56,320 bases of DNA from a virus (IMGVR_UViG_3300001533_000425:1-56320), one strand, 5' to 3'. Positions 15,604 to 24,302 are shown, numbered from the stretch's first letter. A program made the numbers and translations. Notes: a model not told the origin generated them from the sequence alone.

Positions 15604-16166
15604 TGTTCACATCCTATATCTTTTTCTTCTTTCATACATTTCTTAACATCTGGTAGTAGTATATTTATTCCTTTATTATAATGAATCTTTTGTCCAGTTT
15701 CATCATAGACAAATGCATATAAACCATTAATTGGAACTTCTTTCATATCGGTATCATCCCATATAGAATAATACAACACAAAATTATCTAAATCTTCAAA
15801 TTCAAAATTATATCTATATACTTGTGTATAGGCAAGAAAATTTGTATCAGGACATAATTTAATGATATTCATCCATTTATCAATATATTCTTGTGAATAA
15901 AAGTCACCTGATTCATGAATCCTAAAGTATTTTGGTTTATGTTTCATAATCCATTTAGATACTTGTCTAACAAAATCATTTGTTTTGCTTACTCTTAAAT
16001 TCCGTTCTCTTGATGGTAAGACATTAGGATAACTCTTTTCTGCTTTCTTTGCATAACAATACTTTTCGCAATGTGGAGTAGAACCAAAACAAGTTTTTCC
16101 TGCTGGTAGACTGAATGTTGGTATATTCATTCGTCTATTTCCATTACTTATATATATTTCTTCCAT
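15552..16166 (-). CDS. Gp88-like phage protein (cysteine-rich)
   Basis: 204 residues matching the phage Gp88 family pattern: NIPTFSLPAGKTCFGSTPHC then EKYCYAKKAEKSYPNV (about 14-46), FRIHESGDFYSQEYIDKWM (about 79-97), and a C-terminal CMKEEKDIGCEQCLWCFKG cluster. The conserved cysteines suggest a bound metal or iron-sulphur centre; the reaction is not known to me. Located directly after the cytosine methyltransferase gene. Confidence 0.75.
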   Translation of the reverse strand: MEEIYISNGNRRMNIPTFSLPAGKTCFGSTPHCEKYCYAKKAEKSYPNVLPSRERNLRVSKTNDFVRQVSKWIMKHKPKYFRIHESGDFYSQEYIDKWMNIIKLCPDTNFLAYTQVYRYNFEFEDLDNFVLYYSIWDDTDMKEVPINGLYAFVYDETGQKIHYNKGINILLPDVKKCMKEEKDIGCEQCLWCFKGKGNVKFQLH

Positions 16167-16185
16167 TATATCAACTCTGTTTTTA

Positions 16186-16824
16186 TTATTCCAATAATTT
16201 TATTATTTCTAAGCATAATTCATTAGGAACTTTTGCTCTTTCAGTAGCATTTAATCTACCTTGAGTTCCAGTTCTACTTCCTCTTGGTGCTGATATATGA
16301 CAATTATCTCCATTTTTACACATTGGTTTTGATTTCCATTGATAGCAGTTATTCCATATATCTGTTGGTTTCATTCGTTCATCACCATATTGACAATAAG
16401 TAACTGAATTTTTATTTATACTTTTCATCATAGATAGTTTACGCATTATACCTCTTGGATTTTCTATGAACCAATATTCAGGCTCTAATAAATCAATTAA
16501 TCTAAATGTGTCATATATATTATTAATAGATTTCTTTGCTTGTGTAGTTAATGGAATGTATCTAAATTCATAATCAATTGAAATTCTCTTAAAATGACCT
16601 GCACTGAATGATGCAACACTGAAACATTGACAAGGTGGTGATGCCCATAGTATATCTGGTTTATGGAATTCTTTTGGTATATCATCTAATGTTAAATCTG
16701 ATATATCTATATGTAAGTCTACATCAAATTTTTTATTAAAATCAGTAGTCCAAGTATTATGTCCTCTTTTTTCTGCAACATTTGAAAATGATTTTGTTCC
16801 TGCAAATAATTCTATTATATTCAT
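16186..16824 (-). CDS. DNA cytosine-5 methyltransferase, short form
   Basis: 212 residues. Opens with the SAM-binding ELFAGTKSFSNVAEKRGH (motif I), then ILWASPPCQCFS with the catalytic Cys in PPCQ (motif IV, about residue 64) and YWFIENPRG (motif VI, about 119-127). At this length it lacks most of the target-recognition region, as seen in several phage C5 enzymes. It may protect viral DNA from host restriction; no paired restriction gene is visible. Start ATG at 16824. Confidence 0.85.
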   Translation of the reverse strand: MNIIELFAGTKSFSNVAEKRGHNTWTTDFNKKFDVDLHIDISDLTLDDIPKEFHKPDILWASPPCQCFSVASFSAGHFKRISIDYEFRYIPLTTQAKKSINNIYDTFRLIDLLEPEYWFIENPRGIMRKLSMMKSINKNSVTYCQYGDERMKPTDIWNNCYQWKSKPMCKNGDNCHISAPRGSRTGTQGRLNATERAKVPNELCLEIIKLLE

Positions 16825-16832
16825 TTAATTAC

Positions 16833-17132
16833 CTATAATATATGTGCTGTTATTTGTGCAATTATATCCTCATCTTTATCAAATAATATTAAACTTTGTT
16901 CATAATCAGTATACGAAATTAATTCAGAAACATCTGTGAGATTATCTAATTCCTTTTGTAATATATTTTCTATCTTTTTAAATTCATTATTTGATAGTTT
17001 CAATTTTAAAGTATATAAATCTCCAGCATCAGTATTTTCCATATTAATTATTTCATATACTGCCCATTCTGCTTCATCATCACTTTTTTTAATTACTTTA
17101 TAAAATAATACATCTCCAATTTCATATTTCAT
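16833..17132 (-). CDS. Hypothetical protein, paralogue of 17375-17644
   Basis: Opens MKYEIGDVLFYKVIKKSDD and ends DKDEDIIAQITAHIL; the gene at 17375-17644 has the same frame of residues (MKHKIGDIFFYKIRG, ESDIIAQITPYVM). The two copies flank a tRNA-His. Small-barrel type N-terminus; function unknown. Confidence 0.65.
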   Translation of the reverse strand: MKYEIGDVLFYKVIKKSDDEAEWAVYEIINMENTDAGDLYTLKLKLSNNEFKKIENILQKELDNLTDVSELISYTDYEQSLILFDKDEDIIAQITAHIL

Positions 17133-17281
17133 AATGCATCTAACACCTTTTCATTATATATAATCTGATTTTTCATTTATAATTATACATAATTTATATG
17201 TTTCAAATCCATTTGCTGTATGACTATTTGATTCTAATACTTGTCCATCTATAAAATTAATATATTCATCAATTCACCTAT

Positions 17282-17353
17282 GTAGAGTACGGGATTCGAA
17301 CCCGTTCCTATGGCTCCACAGACCATAATGCTAACCATTAACACTAACTCTAC
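17282..17353 (-). tRNA. tRNA-His (GTG), second copy, A73
   Basis: Acceptor GTAGAGT (17353-17347) pairs with ACTCTAC (17288-17282); anticodon stem ATGGT/GCCAT around CTGTGGA, anticodon GTG; T arm ACGGG-TTCGAAT-CCCGT. The base before the acceptor is G but position 73 is A, so the usual archaeal G-1:C73 pair is missing. The stretch 17154-17273 downstream has no convincing gene. Confidence 0.9.
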
Positions 17354-17374
17354 CATCATATAACATTCTATATA

Positions 17375-17644
17375 CTACATTACATACGGTGTTATTTGTG
17401 CAATAATATCTGATTCTTTATCAAGTTCTATCATATTATTAATCTTTAATTCATAGTCAATTTCATCTGGTGTTAATGATTGGTCAGCAACCCATTCTCC
17501 TTTTCCAGATAATATTTTTTCTAATGTATATAGAGTAATTTCTTCATAGTCTATATCTGTTATCTCATATACAGCCCAGTAATCTGTATCTTTTTCTAAT
17601 CCTCTTATTTTATAAAAGAATATATCTCCTATTTTGTGTTTCAT
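17375..17644 (-). CDS. Hypothetical protein, paralogue of 16833-17132
   Basis: 89 residues; shares the IGDxxFYK opening, the WAVYEI centre and the SDIIAQIT end with its neighbour. The pair looks like a tandem duplication split by a tRNA. Its start overlaps the stop of the next gene by 4 bases. Confidence 0.65.
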   Translation of the reverse strand: MKHKIGDIFFYKIRGLEKDTDYWAVYEITDIDYEEITLYTLEKILSGKGEWVADQSLTPDEIDYELKINNMIELDKESDIIAQITPYVM

Positions 17645-18039
17645 AATGCATCAACTACCTTTTCATTAAATACATATTGAGCATCTTTAGTAAGATTTAT
17701 TTTATATGTAACAGTTTCTACTCCTGACACTCTAAGATTATCTACGCTAAGTTCAAGTCCATCTAATGAATCAAGCCATTGTTGTATTTTATCGTGTGGT
17801 CTAATAATATATATCTTAAAGTAACTACCATATTTAGATATGTTATGTTTTACTTTAAATCCATTTGATTCAAACATCTGTTTCTCTTTATCTGATACTG
17901 AATCTAATGTAAAAAACATAGAAAACCATATTTTATTATCGTAATTCCATACATTACTCCAGATTATCTTAGTATTCACTCCAGATAATCCATCAAAAGA
18001 TATTTGTAATTCTCCTATCTTTCTTCTTTCCATTGACAT
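17641..18039 (-). CDS. Hypothetical protein, 132 aa
   Basis: Beta-rich protein (IIWSNVWNYDNKIWFSMFF in the middle), no family recognised. The stop overlaps the next gene and the start is one base from the 279-residue gene upstream, so co-translation is likely. Confidence 0.6.
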   Translation of the reverse strand: MSMERRKIGELQISFDGLSGVNTKIIWSNVWNYDNKIWFSMFFTLDSVSDKEKQMFESNGFKVKHNISKYGSYFKIYIIRPHDKIQQWLDSLDGLELSVDNLRVSGVETVTYKINLTKDAQYVFNEKVVDAL

Positions 18040-18879
18040 TTACATCAACTCACTTGTTAAGAATGGTATTATTTCACTCTTTATGTTTTTTAATACCTCA
18101 TTATTATTTTCTACAATATTTAATAATTTTTGATTATTTTCTTTAAATTCATCTGCCAAATACTCATCCCATATCTGAGAAAGAATATATACATATTTTG
18201 GTTTTGATTCCTTCATTCTCATAGTGTTGTAATACCCTTTTTTGAGTTGTATAGAAGACTCATGCCAGTATTTATCCCAGTAAACAATTTCTATTTTTTC
18301 TATTCCTTCTTTTTCAAGTTCAATTAAGTTACCATCATATTTTGGTTTCTTAATTTCAGAAGAATTCGACTGATTATTTACAATATTATAATTATCATAA
18401 TTAAATTGTTTCCAGTCTTTTAATCTATTGTGAAATACATCAAACATTTCTTTTTTATTTTGTTTCCATATATAATCTCTTATTTTTCCGTGAGAAAAAA
18501 TTTCAAAATATCTTTTTGGTGAAACTATTTCTGATCTATGACTCCATATACTTTCAACTCCAAAACCAGCAGAATATAATAATAATTCTTTACCATTTGA
18601 TAATTCTATATTAGTTTTTGTTTTACTACTTCTAATGTTTCTGAATAATTCTCCAATCATAGAATATAATTCTTCATATTGTTTAGCAACACTATCCTTA
18701 GAGGAAGTTAACCTAAAGAATAAATCAAGTTCTTTTTTAATTTCATCATACTTTTCTTCACCAATAAGTTCTTTATAATAATCTTCTTCTATTTCTCCTG
18801 CAAGGTCATCTATATTTCTAATTTTTCTTCGGTAGTTGCTTACATTCCTTTTAAATTTTTCCATTTTTTCTACATACAT
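18040..18879 (-). CDS. Hypothetical helical protein, 279 aa
   Basis: Mostly charged helices, including long coiled-coil-like N-terminal (residues 1-100) and C-terminal (about 245-275) segments, with a middle block EIVYWDKYWHESSIQLKK. No family recognised. Placed between Zn-binding gene 18889-19113 and the previous small protein. Confidence 0.6.
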   Translation of the reverse strand: MYVEKMEKFKRNVSNYRRKIRNIDDLAGEIEEDYYKELIGEEKYDEIKKELDLFFRLTSSKDSVAKQYEELYSMIGELFRNIRSSKTKTNIELSNGKELLLYSAGFGVESIWSHRSEIVSPKRYFEIFSHGKIRDYIWKQNKKEMFDVFHNRLKDWKQFNYDNYNIVNNQSNSSEIKKPKYDGNLIELEKEGIEKIEIVYWDKYWHESSIQLKKGYYNTMRMKESKPKYVYILSQIWDEYLADEFKENNQKLLNIVENNNEVLKNIKSEIIPFLTSELM

Positions 18880-18888
18880 TATATCAAC

Positions 18889-19113
18889 TCATAATTTTTC
18901 TGATGCTTTTCTTGCTATTAACTTTTCTATTTCTCCTTCTTTTAAATGAGATTTATGAATTATATGAGTTATTCTATCAGTTTCTCCACCTGTTCCTGAC
19001 CAAGCCCAGAACTCTTCACCTTGTTTAATTACTTTTCCACAAAAAGCACATTTACTTATAGGTGGATGCATTACTTTAAATTCTTCATCCATCACATCAC
19101 AATAGAATTTCAT
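18889..19113 (-). CDS. Zinc-binding protein, 74 aa
   Basis: CAFCGKVIKQGEEFWAW (about residues 22-38) plus a later HxxxxSH, a pattern like PARP-type or treble-clef fingers with Cys/His ligands. The gene starts 1 base after the VWA-metallopeptidase stop in transcript order, so it likely shares that operon. Confidence 0.6.
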   Translation of the reverse strand: MKFYCDVMDEEFKVMHPPISKCAFCGKVIKQGEEFWAWSGTGGETDRITHIIHKSHLKEGEIEKLIARKASEKL

Positions 19114-19114
19114 A

Positions 19115-20374
19115 TTATTCTCTCGGAATAGTTACTACTTCACCAAATGGAAATTGTTCTTCTTCACAATGCCAATTGCCTGCAACAACCCAAATAGTAT
19201 TTATTCCTCTATCATCATCTGGAAATGAAGTATATCCATCTGTGAAATTTATTAGAAGTTTTGTTTGTGGTAAGTTATCTTGTATGAAATCATATACTAC
19301 TATATGGTCTGTTCCACCACCACCTTCTGGTTTTAAATCCATTACATCTTCTGGCTGTGGGTTCTGGAAAGTATATGGGCCATATACATCACAATCACTC
19401 CATAGTATAGTAAGATTTACATTCTGGAATGAACCAATTATACCAAGAACTTCTGAAAGAAACATTTGTAGTTCATCTTCAGATATTGAACCTGATGTAT
19501 CTATATCAACTACAATATCAATAGATTCTTTTGTTACATCTGGTAAGTATATTCCAAGTGCTCTGGATTTTTTATGTGGTTTACTCCAAGTAAAATCAAA
19601 TGGTAATTGATTAGTAATATACTTATAGAGCATATTTCTCCAGTTCATTTTAGTATCGAACATATCACCAAGCATTCTTTCAATTCCTGCTGGAACAGAA
19701 CCTTGCATTTTAGCGTGAGTCGCTGCATCAGTGAATCGTTGTTCCCAATCTATATCTGGTTCTGATTCATTTGGTTTAGAATCTTCACTTTTAATATGCT
19801 CATCAAATTGTTTTTTAGCATCATTTTTTCCCGGACCATCTATAAAGTCTGATACATCAAATCCACCATCACCTTGAGATACATTCCCTTCTGCAATTTC
19901 TTTTTTAATATGTTGATATAGTTCATCATATATTTCTTCAGAAGATTTTTCGTGTATTTCAGTTACATTATGACCAAACACTTCTAATTCGTGATGTTCT
20001 GGATAGAATACATCAGGTGGTAATGTAAGATTAGATTCAAGTATAGTATCGTTAATTATAATGTCATTAGCAATATTCCATAATTTATGATGTCTTTCAG
20101 ATTTTCTACCCATATGGTCAAGAGCACAGTGCATAACTTCGTGACAAAGGATTCCTTTTAGTTCTTCATCATTTAACTTATCTACAAACTTTGGATTATA
20201 ATATAAATTACCATTACCATCAACACCCATAGTAGGAACTTCATTTTCATCCTTTTTATGTAATTGTAAAGACATAACTAAATAGCCAAAAAATGGTTCT
20301 CTTTTACCTAATTTAACTCTTGCCTTTATGATTCTATCTTCTGCATTTAAATTACCACCAATACTGAGTGCCAT
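19115..20374 (-). CDS. VWA domain metallopeptidase-like protein (partner of MoxR ATPase)
   Basis: 419 residues in two parts. The N-terminal part has LCHEVMHCALDH (about 87-98), a zinc HExxH site with a following His, and NIANDIIIND. The C-terminal part is a von Willebrand A-type domain: VVDIDTSGS is the MIDAS DxSxS, with GGGGTD and NFTDG supplying the other metal ligands. This layout matches the DUF2201-type family, usually encoded beside a MoxR AAA ATPase, as here (20597-21739). The pair may remodel or cleave a host or capsid protein. Overlaps a small gene by one base. Confidence 0.85.
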   Translation of the reverse strand: MALSIGGNLNAEDRIIKARVKLGKREPFFGYLVMSLQLHKKDENEVPTMGVDGNGNLYYNPKFVDKLNDEELKGILCHEVMHCALDHMGRKSERHHKLWNIANDIIINDTILESNLTLPPDVFYPEHHELEVFGHNVTEIHEKSSEEIYDELYQHIKKEIAEGNVSQGDGGFDVSDFIDGPGKNDAKKQFDEHIKSEDSKPNESEPDIDWEQRFTDAATHAKMQGSVPAGIERMLGDMFDTKMNWRNMLYKYITNQLPFDFTWSKPHKKSRALGIYLPDVTKESIDIVVDIDTSGSISEDELQMFLSEVLGIIGSFQNVNLTILWSDCDVYGPYTFQNPQPEDVMDLKPEGGGGTDHIVVYDFIQDNLPQTKLLINFTDGYTSFPDDDRGINTIWVVAGNWHCEEEQFPFGEVVTIPRE

Positions 20375-20616
20375 TATTCATCATCCTCTTCTATATCTTC
20401 TATATATACATCTTGAACTCTATATAAACCATTCTGTTCTTTAATTAGTCTATCTGCAATTCCTTGTTTTATATTATCTGAATCAGGCATATCACCTTCA
20501 AAAGTTAATTTTATTTTGTATGTAATAGTGCCAGATTTAGGAGTTGGAAGTTCATCTTCATCCAACTCCTCATCATCTTCCCAAGATACTGTTGCTTTAT
20601 ATAATGTATTTGCCAT
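20374..20616 (-). CDS. Small acidic protein between MoxR and VWA genes
   Basis: 80 residues, very acidic at both ends (WEDDEELDEDELP; YIEDIEEDDE) with a beta-rich core. Translationally coupled to both neighbours. By position it could be an adaptor or substrate mimic for the MoxR/VWA pair, which is inference. Confidence 0.6.
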   Translation of the reverse strand: MANTLYKATVSWEDDEELDEDELPTPKSGTITYKIKLTFEGDMPDSDNIKQGIADRLIKEQNGLYRVQDVYIEDIEEDDE

Positions 20617-21739
20617 ATTCTACACCAACTTCCTTTTTCCAGATATCAATTTTATTAATGTTGTTAATGAAAGATGTTCTGTGTTTATTCTTAGCCATTC
20701 TCAAGAGCAGAATTGCAAATTCTTTTTGGATATGTGTAGATATTTCAAGAAGTGTTTCAAGGTCTTTCTTCTTATAGTTTTTATCATACCATTCAGATAT
20801 TAAAGAAATTAGTGAATATTTCATATCCATTTCTTTAATTTCACTTGCTTTTTCTGGATTCTTAAGAATATCTTGTAAGTTAATTTTCTTTTTAAGTTTA
20901 ATGAATGATGTAAATTCTTGTGCTGCTTTACTACCAACTGATGATGATACAAGAGTTCTTATTCTTCTGAGTTGTTCATTAGTATCGTCTGGTAATCCTT
21001 TAATTAACTTATTAGCAAATTCTCCCCAACTTCTTGGAGTTGGAAATGCTTTTTCCTTAGACTTAGTATCGAAGTCAAATAACAACGGTGGTCTATATTT
21101 AAGAAATGTAATGATTCTTGAATCAACATCTTTCTCCATTGCCCATTCAGTCCAATCATCAATATGTGGAACTTTTAATTGACAGTGACAGAATCTGTTT
21201 TGTAAAGGTTTTGGCAAGTCATATACATTTGCTTTATCTTCTATTCGATTACCTGCCCCAATAATAAATACATCAGGTGAAATAGCAACTTCACCAATTG
21301 CTTTATCATTAATTATCTGGTATGCAGATGCTTGTATAGATGGTGGAGCAAGATTTAATTCATCAAAAAACAACACACCATTTGCATCCTTTTGTGAAAT
21401 AACATATACCCAGAAAGGAACTTTCCATTCAACAGATTCTTTTCCGTTGAGGTCTGGTAATCCCCGTAAGTCACTTGGATCCATTTGGGACAAGCGTATA
21501 TCAATGAAGATATAATACTTATCAAGCGAATCAAGTAACGAGTGCTTTTCTTTTCTTGATAGTTTATTCCACATTACAAATTCTTTACCTAATTCATCTG
21601 CTTTTTTTCTGGAAATTTCTTCTACTGTTTGAGATTTACCAATACCAGTAGTTCCCCAAACATATAGAGAATTCCCTGCTCTCATATTATCTTCAATATG
21701 AGATTTCAATTCTTCGTGGTCTAATTTTATTTCTGACAT
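20597..21739 (-). CDS. MoxR-type AAA+ ATPase
   Basis: 380 residues. Walker A is WGTTGIGKSQTVEE (about 29-42), Walker B is LFFDELNLAP (about 124-133), followed by sensor 1 in FIIGAGNRIEDKA and an arginine in PKPLQNRFCH. MoxR ATPases act with VWA proteins to remodel or activate protein targets; the VWA partner is two genes downstream. ATG at 21739 is preceded by an AGGAGG-like site (GAGGAAAAT). Confidence 0.88.
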   Translation of the reverse strand: MSEIKLDHEELKSHIEDNMRAGNSLYVWGTTGIGKSQTVEEISRKKADELGKEFVMWNKLSRKEKHSLLDSLDKYYIFIDIRLSQMDPSDLRGLPDLNGKESVEWKVPFWVYVISQKDANGVLFFDELNLAPPSIQASAYQIINDKAIGEVAISPDVFIIGAGNRIEDKANVYDLPKPLQNRFCHCQLKVPHIDDWTEWAMEKDVDSRIITFLKYRPPLLFDFDTKSKEKAFPTPRSWGEFANKLIKGLPDDTNEQLRRIRTLVSSSVGSKAAQEFTSFIKLKKKINLQDILKNPEKASEIKEMDMKYSLISLISEWYDKNYKKKDLETLLEISTHIQKEFAILLLRMAKNKHRTSFINNINKIDIWKKEVGVEYGKYII

Positions 21740-21748
21740 ATTTTCCTC

Positions 21749-22372
21749 CTATAATTTATTACTTATTTCATATACATATATTTCTTTTGCTTTTTTCTCA
21801 TTATACTTTATTGCATTTTTCTTTTTTCTTATTTTATTTATTAAGTCTATTGCTTTATCAACTGGAATCTGATGTGTATTTAAATAACCATCATTATTTG
21901 AAATTGTATATGCTAAATATCCACCTTTCTTTCTATATACTACAACTGCTCCAAATGGTGATATAGCATATAAATCTGGTTCATCAAGAATATGATTCTC
22001 TATTGAAACAGAAGAACCATAAGATACTGTATAGTAATTATATTTTCTTGAAATATCAACTTCTTGCATAATATCTAAGATACAATTCCTTTTGTATTTT
22101 TTATCTTTTATTTCTTTACCGTGTTCATTAACAAATTCTTCTAATATACTATCATTTTTATTTGAGATATATAATGGTGGATATATCCTTCTTCTTGAAA
22201 GAATGAAATAATATCCATCTTTTTTGTATCTATATAGAAAATCTTTATATGCAGTTAAATCCCAATAATTTAATGAAGAATTTTTATTATCTTTTCTAAC
22301 TATTCTTTTTCCGTGGTCATATATAAGTTTTAATTCATCATTTTCTTTTATAACTTTCCCAATAGTAATCAC
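21749..22372 (-). CDS. Hypothetical protein, 207 aa
   Basis: A GTG start at 22372 is the only clear one, inside GAAGGTGATT. Lysine/tyrosine rich, mixed alpha/beta (YNYYTVSYGSSVSIENHIL), with a possible C-terminal helix. No family recognised. Overlaps the 54-residue gene by 35 bases. Confidence 0.6.
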   Translation of the reverse strand: MITIGKVIKENDELKLIYDHGKRIVRKDNKNSSLNYWDLTAYKDFLYRYKKDGYYFILSRRRIYPPLYISNKNDSILEEFVNEHGKEIKDKKYKRNCILDIMQEVDISRKYNYYTVSYGSSVSIENHILDEPDLYAISPFGAVVVYRKKGGYLAYTISNNDGYLNTHQIPVDKAIDLINKIRKKKNAIKYNEKKAKEIYVYEISNKL

Positions 22373-22502
22373 CTTCTATAACAGTTTTCAGTATTCCATT
22401 ATCATCAAAGATAATTGCAAATCTATTGTCTGCCATTTTTATAATATGTTTTACTTCACCATTACCAAGTTCACTTTTTATATAATCTCCAATTTCTACC
22501 AT
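22338..22502 (-). CDS. Hypothetical protein, 54 aa
   Basis: Opens MVEIGDYIKSELGNGEVKHI, the same small-barrel GDYI start seen in several neighbours. The ATG is at 22502, overlapping the previous gene's stop, and its 3' end runs 35 bases into the next gene. Short but well coupled. Confidence 0.55.
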   Translation of the reverse strand: MVEIGDYIKSELGNGEVKHIIKMADNRFAIIFDDNGILKTVIEGDYYWESYKRK

Positions 22503-23008
22503 TATAACACCATAGGTGTAACAATATTAACAAAATTCTGTTCATTAAAACCTTCTATTTTTAATTCGATACTTCCTATTGTATCTATTTTGCTAAAATT
22601 TTCATTTGTGATTCTATATATGTATGTGGTTTTTTGTTCAGAAAACTTACTTAACCAATTACTGATATTTTCTAATTCATTTGAGCCACTTGAATATATA
22701 TTCTTTGAGGTATTAGTTCCTAAAGAAAACTCAACATCCTGAATTCCTTTTCTATTATTAAGAATATTTCTTATTAAATCGTGTATCCCCCAATTAAAAC
22801 TCAAACTAACTAATCTAAGAAAGTGTAAGAAATAGGCATCCTTACCATATACATCTCTAATTTCTTTTGTTAATTGCTTAATAGGAAGTTTAAGTCTAAA
22901 ACGACCTGAATATACTCCAGTGTTAGTAATATATAATGGAAAATTTATTGGTCTATGATAGTTTCCATTATGCATTACGAACTTTAATTTACCTATTTCT
23001 TTATCCAT
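22502..23008 (-). CDS. Hypothetical protein, 168 aa
   Basis: Mixed alpha/beta protein with no recognised motif. It lies 4 bases after the gene at 23013-23309 and its last base overlaps the next ATG. Function unknown. Confidence 0.6.
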   Translation of the reverse strand: MDKEIGKLKFVMHNGNYHRPINFPLYITNTGVYSGRFRLKLPIKQLTKEIRDVYGKDAYFLHFLRLVSLSFNWGIHDLIRNILNNRKGIQDVEFSLGTNTSKNIYSSGSNELENISNWLSKFSEQKTTYIYRITNENFSKIDTIGSIELKIEGFNEQNFVNIVTPMVL

Positions 23009-23012
23009 TACA

Positions 23013-23309
23013 TCACCTGAACATTACATCTTGATTTTCTTTTTCATTGTTCTTATTAATTGAAATTTGTTTTGCTATTTCTTTTATATCGTATTCATCA
23101 GATATTGCTCTAGTCAATGATTCCTTCAAGATATAATGAGTTGCCATTGTTTCCATTTCTTTACTATTAAACTCATTTGATATTACTTTACGCAATTCTT
23201 CTTCATCATCAAACTCATCGTCAAGTATTCTATTATATAAGTTTTGTAGTTTTTCTTCAAGTTCTTTTCTACTTTTTTTGCTTTTCTTTCCAAATATTTT
23301 TTCTAACAT
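23013..23309 (-). CDS. Hypothetical helical protein, 98 aa
   Basis: Highly charged all-helical protein (KKSRKELEEKLQNLYNRIL), likely dimeric coiled coil. No family recognised. Close spacing to both neighbours suggests one operon. Confidence 0.6.
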   Translation of the reverse strand: MLEKIFGKKSKKSRKELEEKLQNLYNRILDDEFDDEEELRKVISNEFNSKEMETMATHYILKESLTRAISDEYDIKEIAKQISINKNNEKENQDVMFR

Positions 23310-23312
23310 ATT

Positions 23313-23603
23313 CTACTCCAATGCTAATTTTGTATTTAATCCCAATCTTTTTAGAAGTCTACCAGTTGCAATTGTTCTACCAAGAGTTTTATTATATACA
23401 TCTTTTTCAGAACATTCTGCTAATCCATATTCAATTGGCTTTTCTTCATCACCAATAAACGCAATTGTTCTTCCACCCTTTGGTTTAATATGATAATATA
23501 TTCCATTTAAAAGTTCTTCTTTTGTTGGTTCAGACCAGCGTCTTTGATGGATATACTTTACTTTATATTCTTTTTCTTTATACTCTATTTTTTCTAAACA
23601 CAT
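23313..23603 (-). CDS. Hypothetical protein, 96 aa
   Basis: Basic protein with a YHIKPKGGRTIAFIGDEEKP stretch. No family recognised. A glycine-rich turn and basic C-terminus (TGRLLKRLG) might bind nucleic acid, but this is weak. Confidence 0.55.
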   Translation of the reverse strand: MCLEKIEYKEKEYKVKYIHQRRWSEPTKEELLNGIYYHIKPKGGRTIAFIGDEEKPIEYGLAECSEKDVYNKTLGRTIATGRLLKRLGLNTKLALE

Positions 23604-23607
23604 ATGT

Positions 23608-23802
23608 TCATCTCCAATCTTGTGGTTCTATATCTACTAATACTTCTCCTGCAAAGTATAACGGAACATCTTCAAATATTACTTCTTCTCCGTTTATTAT
23701 TTTCTCTGCAATTTCTAGTCTTTCTTTTCTACTATATGCAGAAAAGTCTATGAATACTTCGTCTTCAAATTCTGTTTCTACCCAAGTTTCAAATTCTGCC
23801 AT
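23608..23802 (-). CDS. Hypothetical acidic protein, 64 aa
   Basis: Small acidic protein (ETWVETEFEDEVFIDF). An AAGGAGGAATG ribosome site overlaps its start region. Acidic mini-proteins in viruses sometimes mimic DNA, but no family is recognised. Confidence 0.55.
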   Translation of the reverse strand: MAEFETWVETEFEDEVFIDFSAYSRKERLEIAEKIINGEEVIFEDVPLYFAGEVLVDIEPQDWR

Positions 23803-23832
23803 TTTTCATTCCTCCTTATGTTTTTTTAAGAA

Positions 23833-23940
23833 TCAATATATAAATAGTTCTGCAATTAATATACCAACTACAATACCATAAAAGAATGTATTTAATGTCT
23901 TGTAATTGTCATCTATCCATTCAAAGAATTTTTTAATCAT
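23833..23940 (-). CDS. Single-pass membrane micro-protein, 35 aa
   Basis: A charged N-terminus then one hydrophobic helix (about residues 19-34, FFYGIVVGILIAELFIY). ATG at 23940 overlaps the stop of the preceding frame and has GGAGG seven bases upstream. Function unknown. Confidence 0.5.
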   Translation of the reverse strand: MIKKFFEWIDDNYKTLNTFFYGIVVGILIAELFIY

Positions 23941-24107
23941 AATGCCTCCGATATGAATTCAGTATATGTCATTTCTTTTCTATCATCCCAAATATCTCTT
24001 CCTACATCAAGTATGCAATATGTTTCATCCATAATATCATATCCACTTATTGATGCTCCCTTGTTACCAGAACGGAAAGTTGCCCAGCTCAGAAAGGCTT
24101 TCAGCGT
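23937..24107 (-). pseudogene. Partial paralogue of 24108-24302 with a GC-rich head
   Basis: The frame ending at 23937 gives GYDIMDETYCILDVGRDI then EMTYTEFISEAL, which lines up with the C-terminal half of the protein encoded immediately upstream (GRDIVNDMWAVISVLKDK, EELTYNEFVARMI). The first third of that paralogue is missing and is replaced by about 45 bases that are more GC rich than the surroundings and lack an ATG, GTG or TTG start; CTG or ACG would be needed. Most likely a decayed tandem copy, less likely a gene with an unusual start. Confidence 0.45.
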
Positions 24108-24302
24108 TTATATCATTCGTGCTACAAATTCATTGTATGTTAATTCTTCTATATTATCTAGTTTATCTTTAAGTACGGATATCACAGCCCACATATCATT
24201 TACTATATCTCTGCCCGTAAATGTATAAAACATTGGATAATCATATACCTCATTAAAAACATAATAATCTTTATCAATTTTATAAATTTTAATATTCACC
24301 AT
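24108..24302 (-). CDS. Hypothetical protein, 64 aa
   Basis: I chose the ATG at 24302 (MVNIKIYKIDKDYYVF); a GTG at 24320 would add six residues. No family recognised. A truncated copy of its C-terminal half follows directly. Overlaps the upstream gene by 14 bases. Confidence 0.55.
   Translation of the reverse strand: MVNIKIYKIDKDYYVFNEVYDYPMFYTFTGRDIVNDMWAVISVLKDKLDNIEELTYNEFVARMI

Noticed and set aside
17154-17273. A 39-codon frame ahead of the paralogue gene
   Set aside because: Only an ATT could start it, and the GGTG site is too close; the gap is left without a gene.
24060-24110. GC-rich block near 24.1 kb as a third copy of element A
   Set aside because: Shares AACGCTGAA and GTAACAAGGG with the reverse of A, but lacks the closing stem and the ATAGTT core, and the stretch is an open frame joined to a paralogue fragment.
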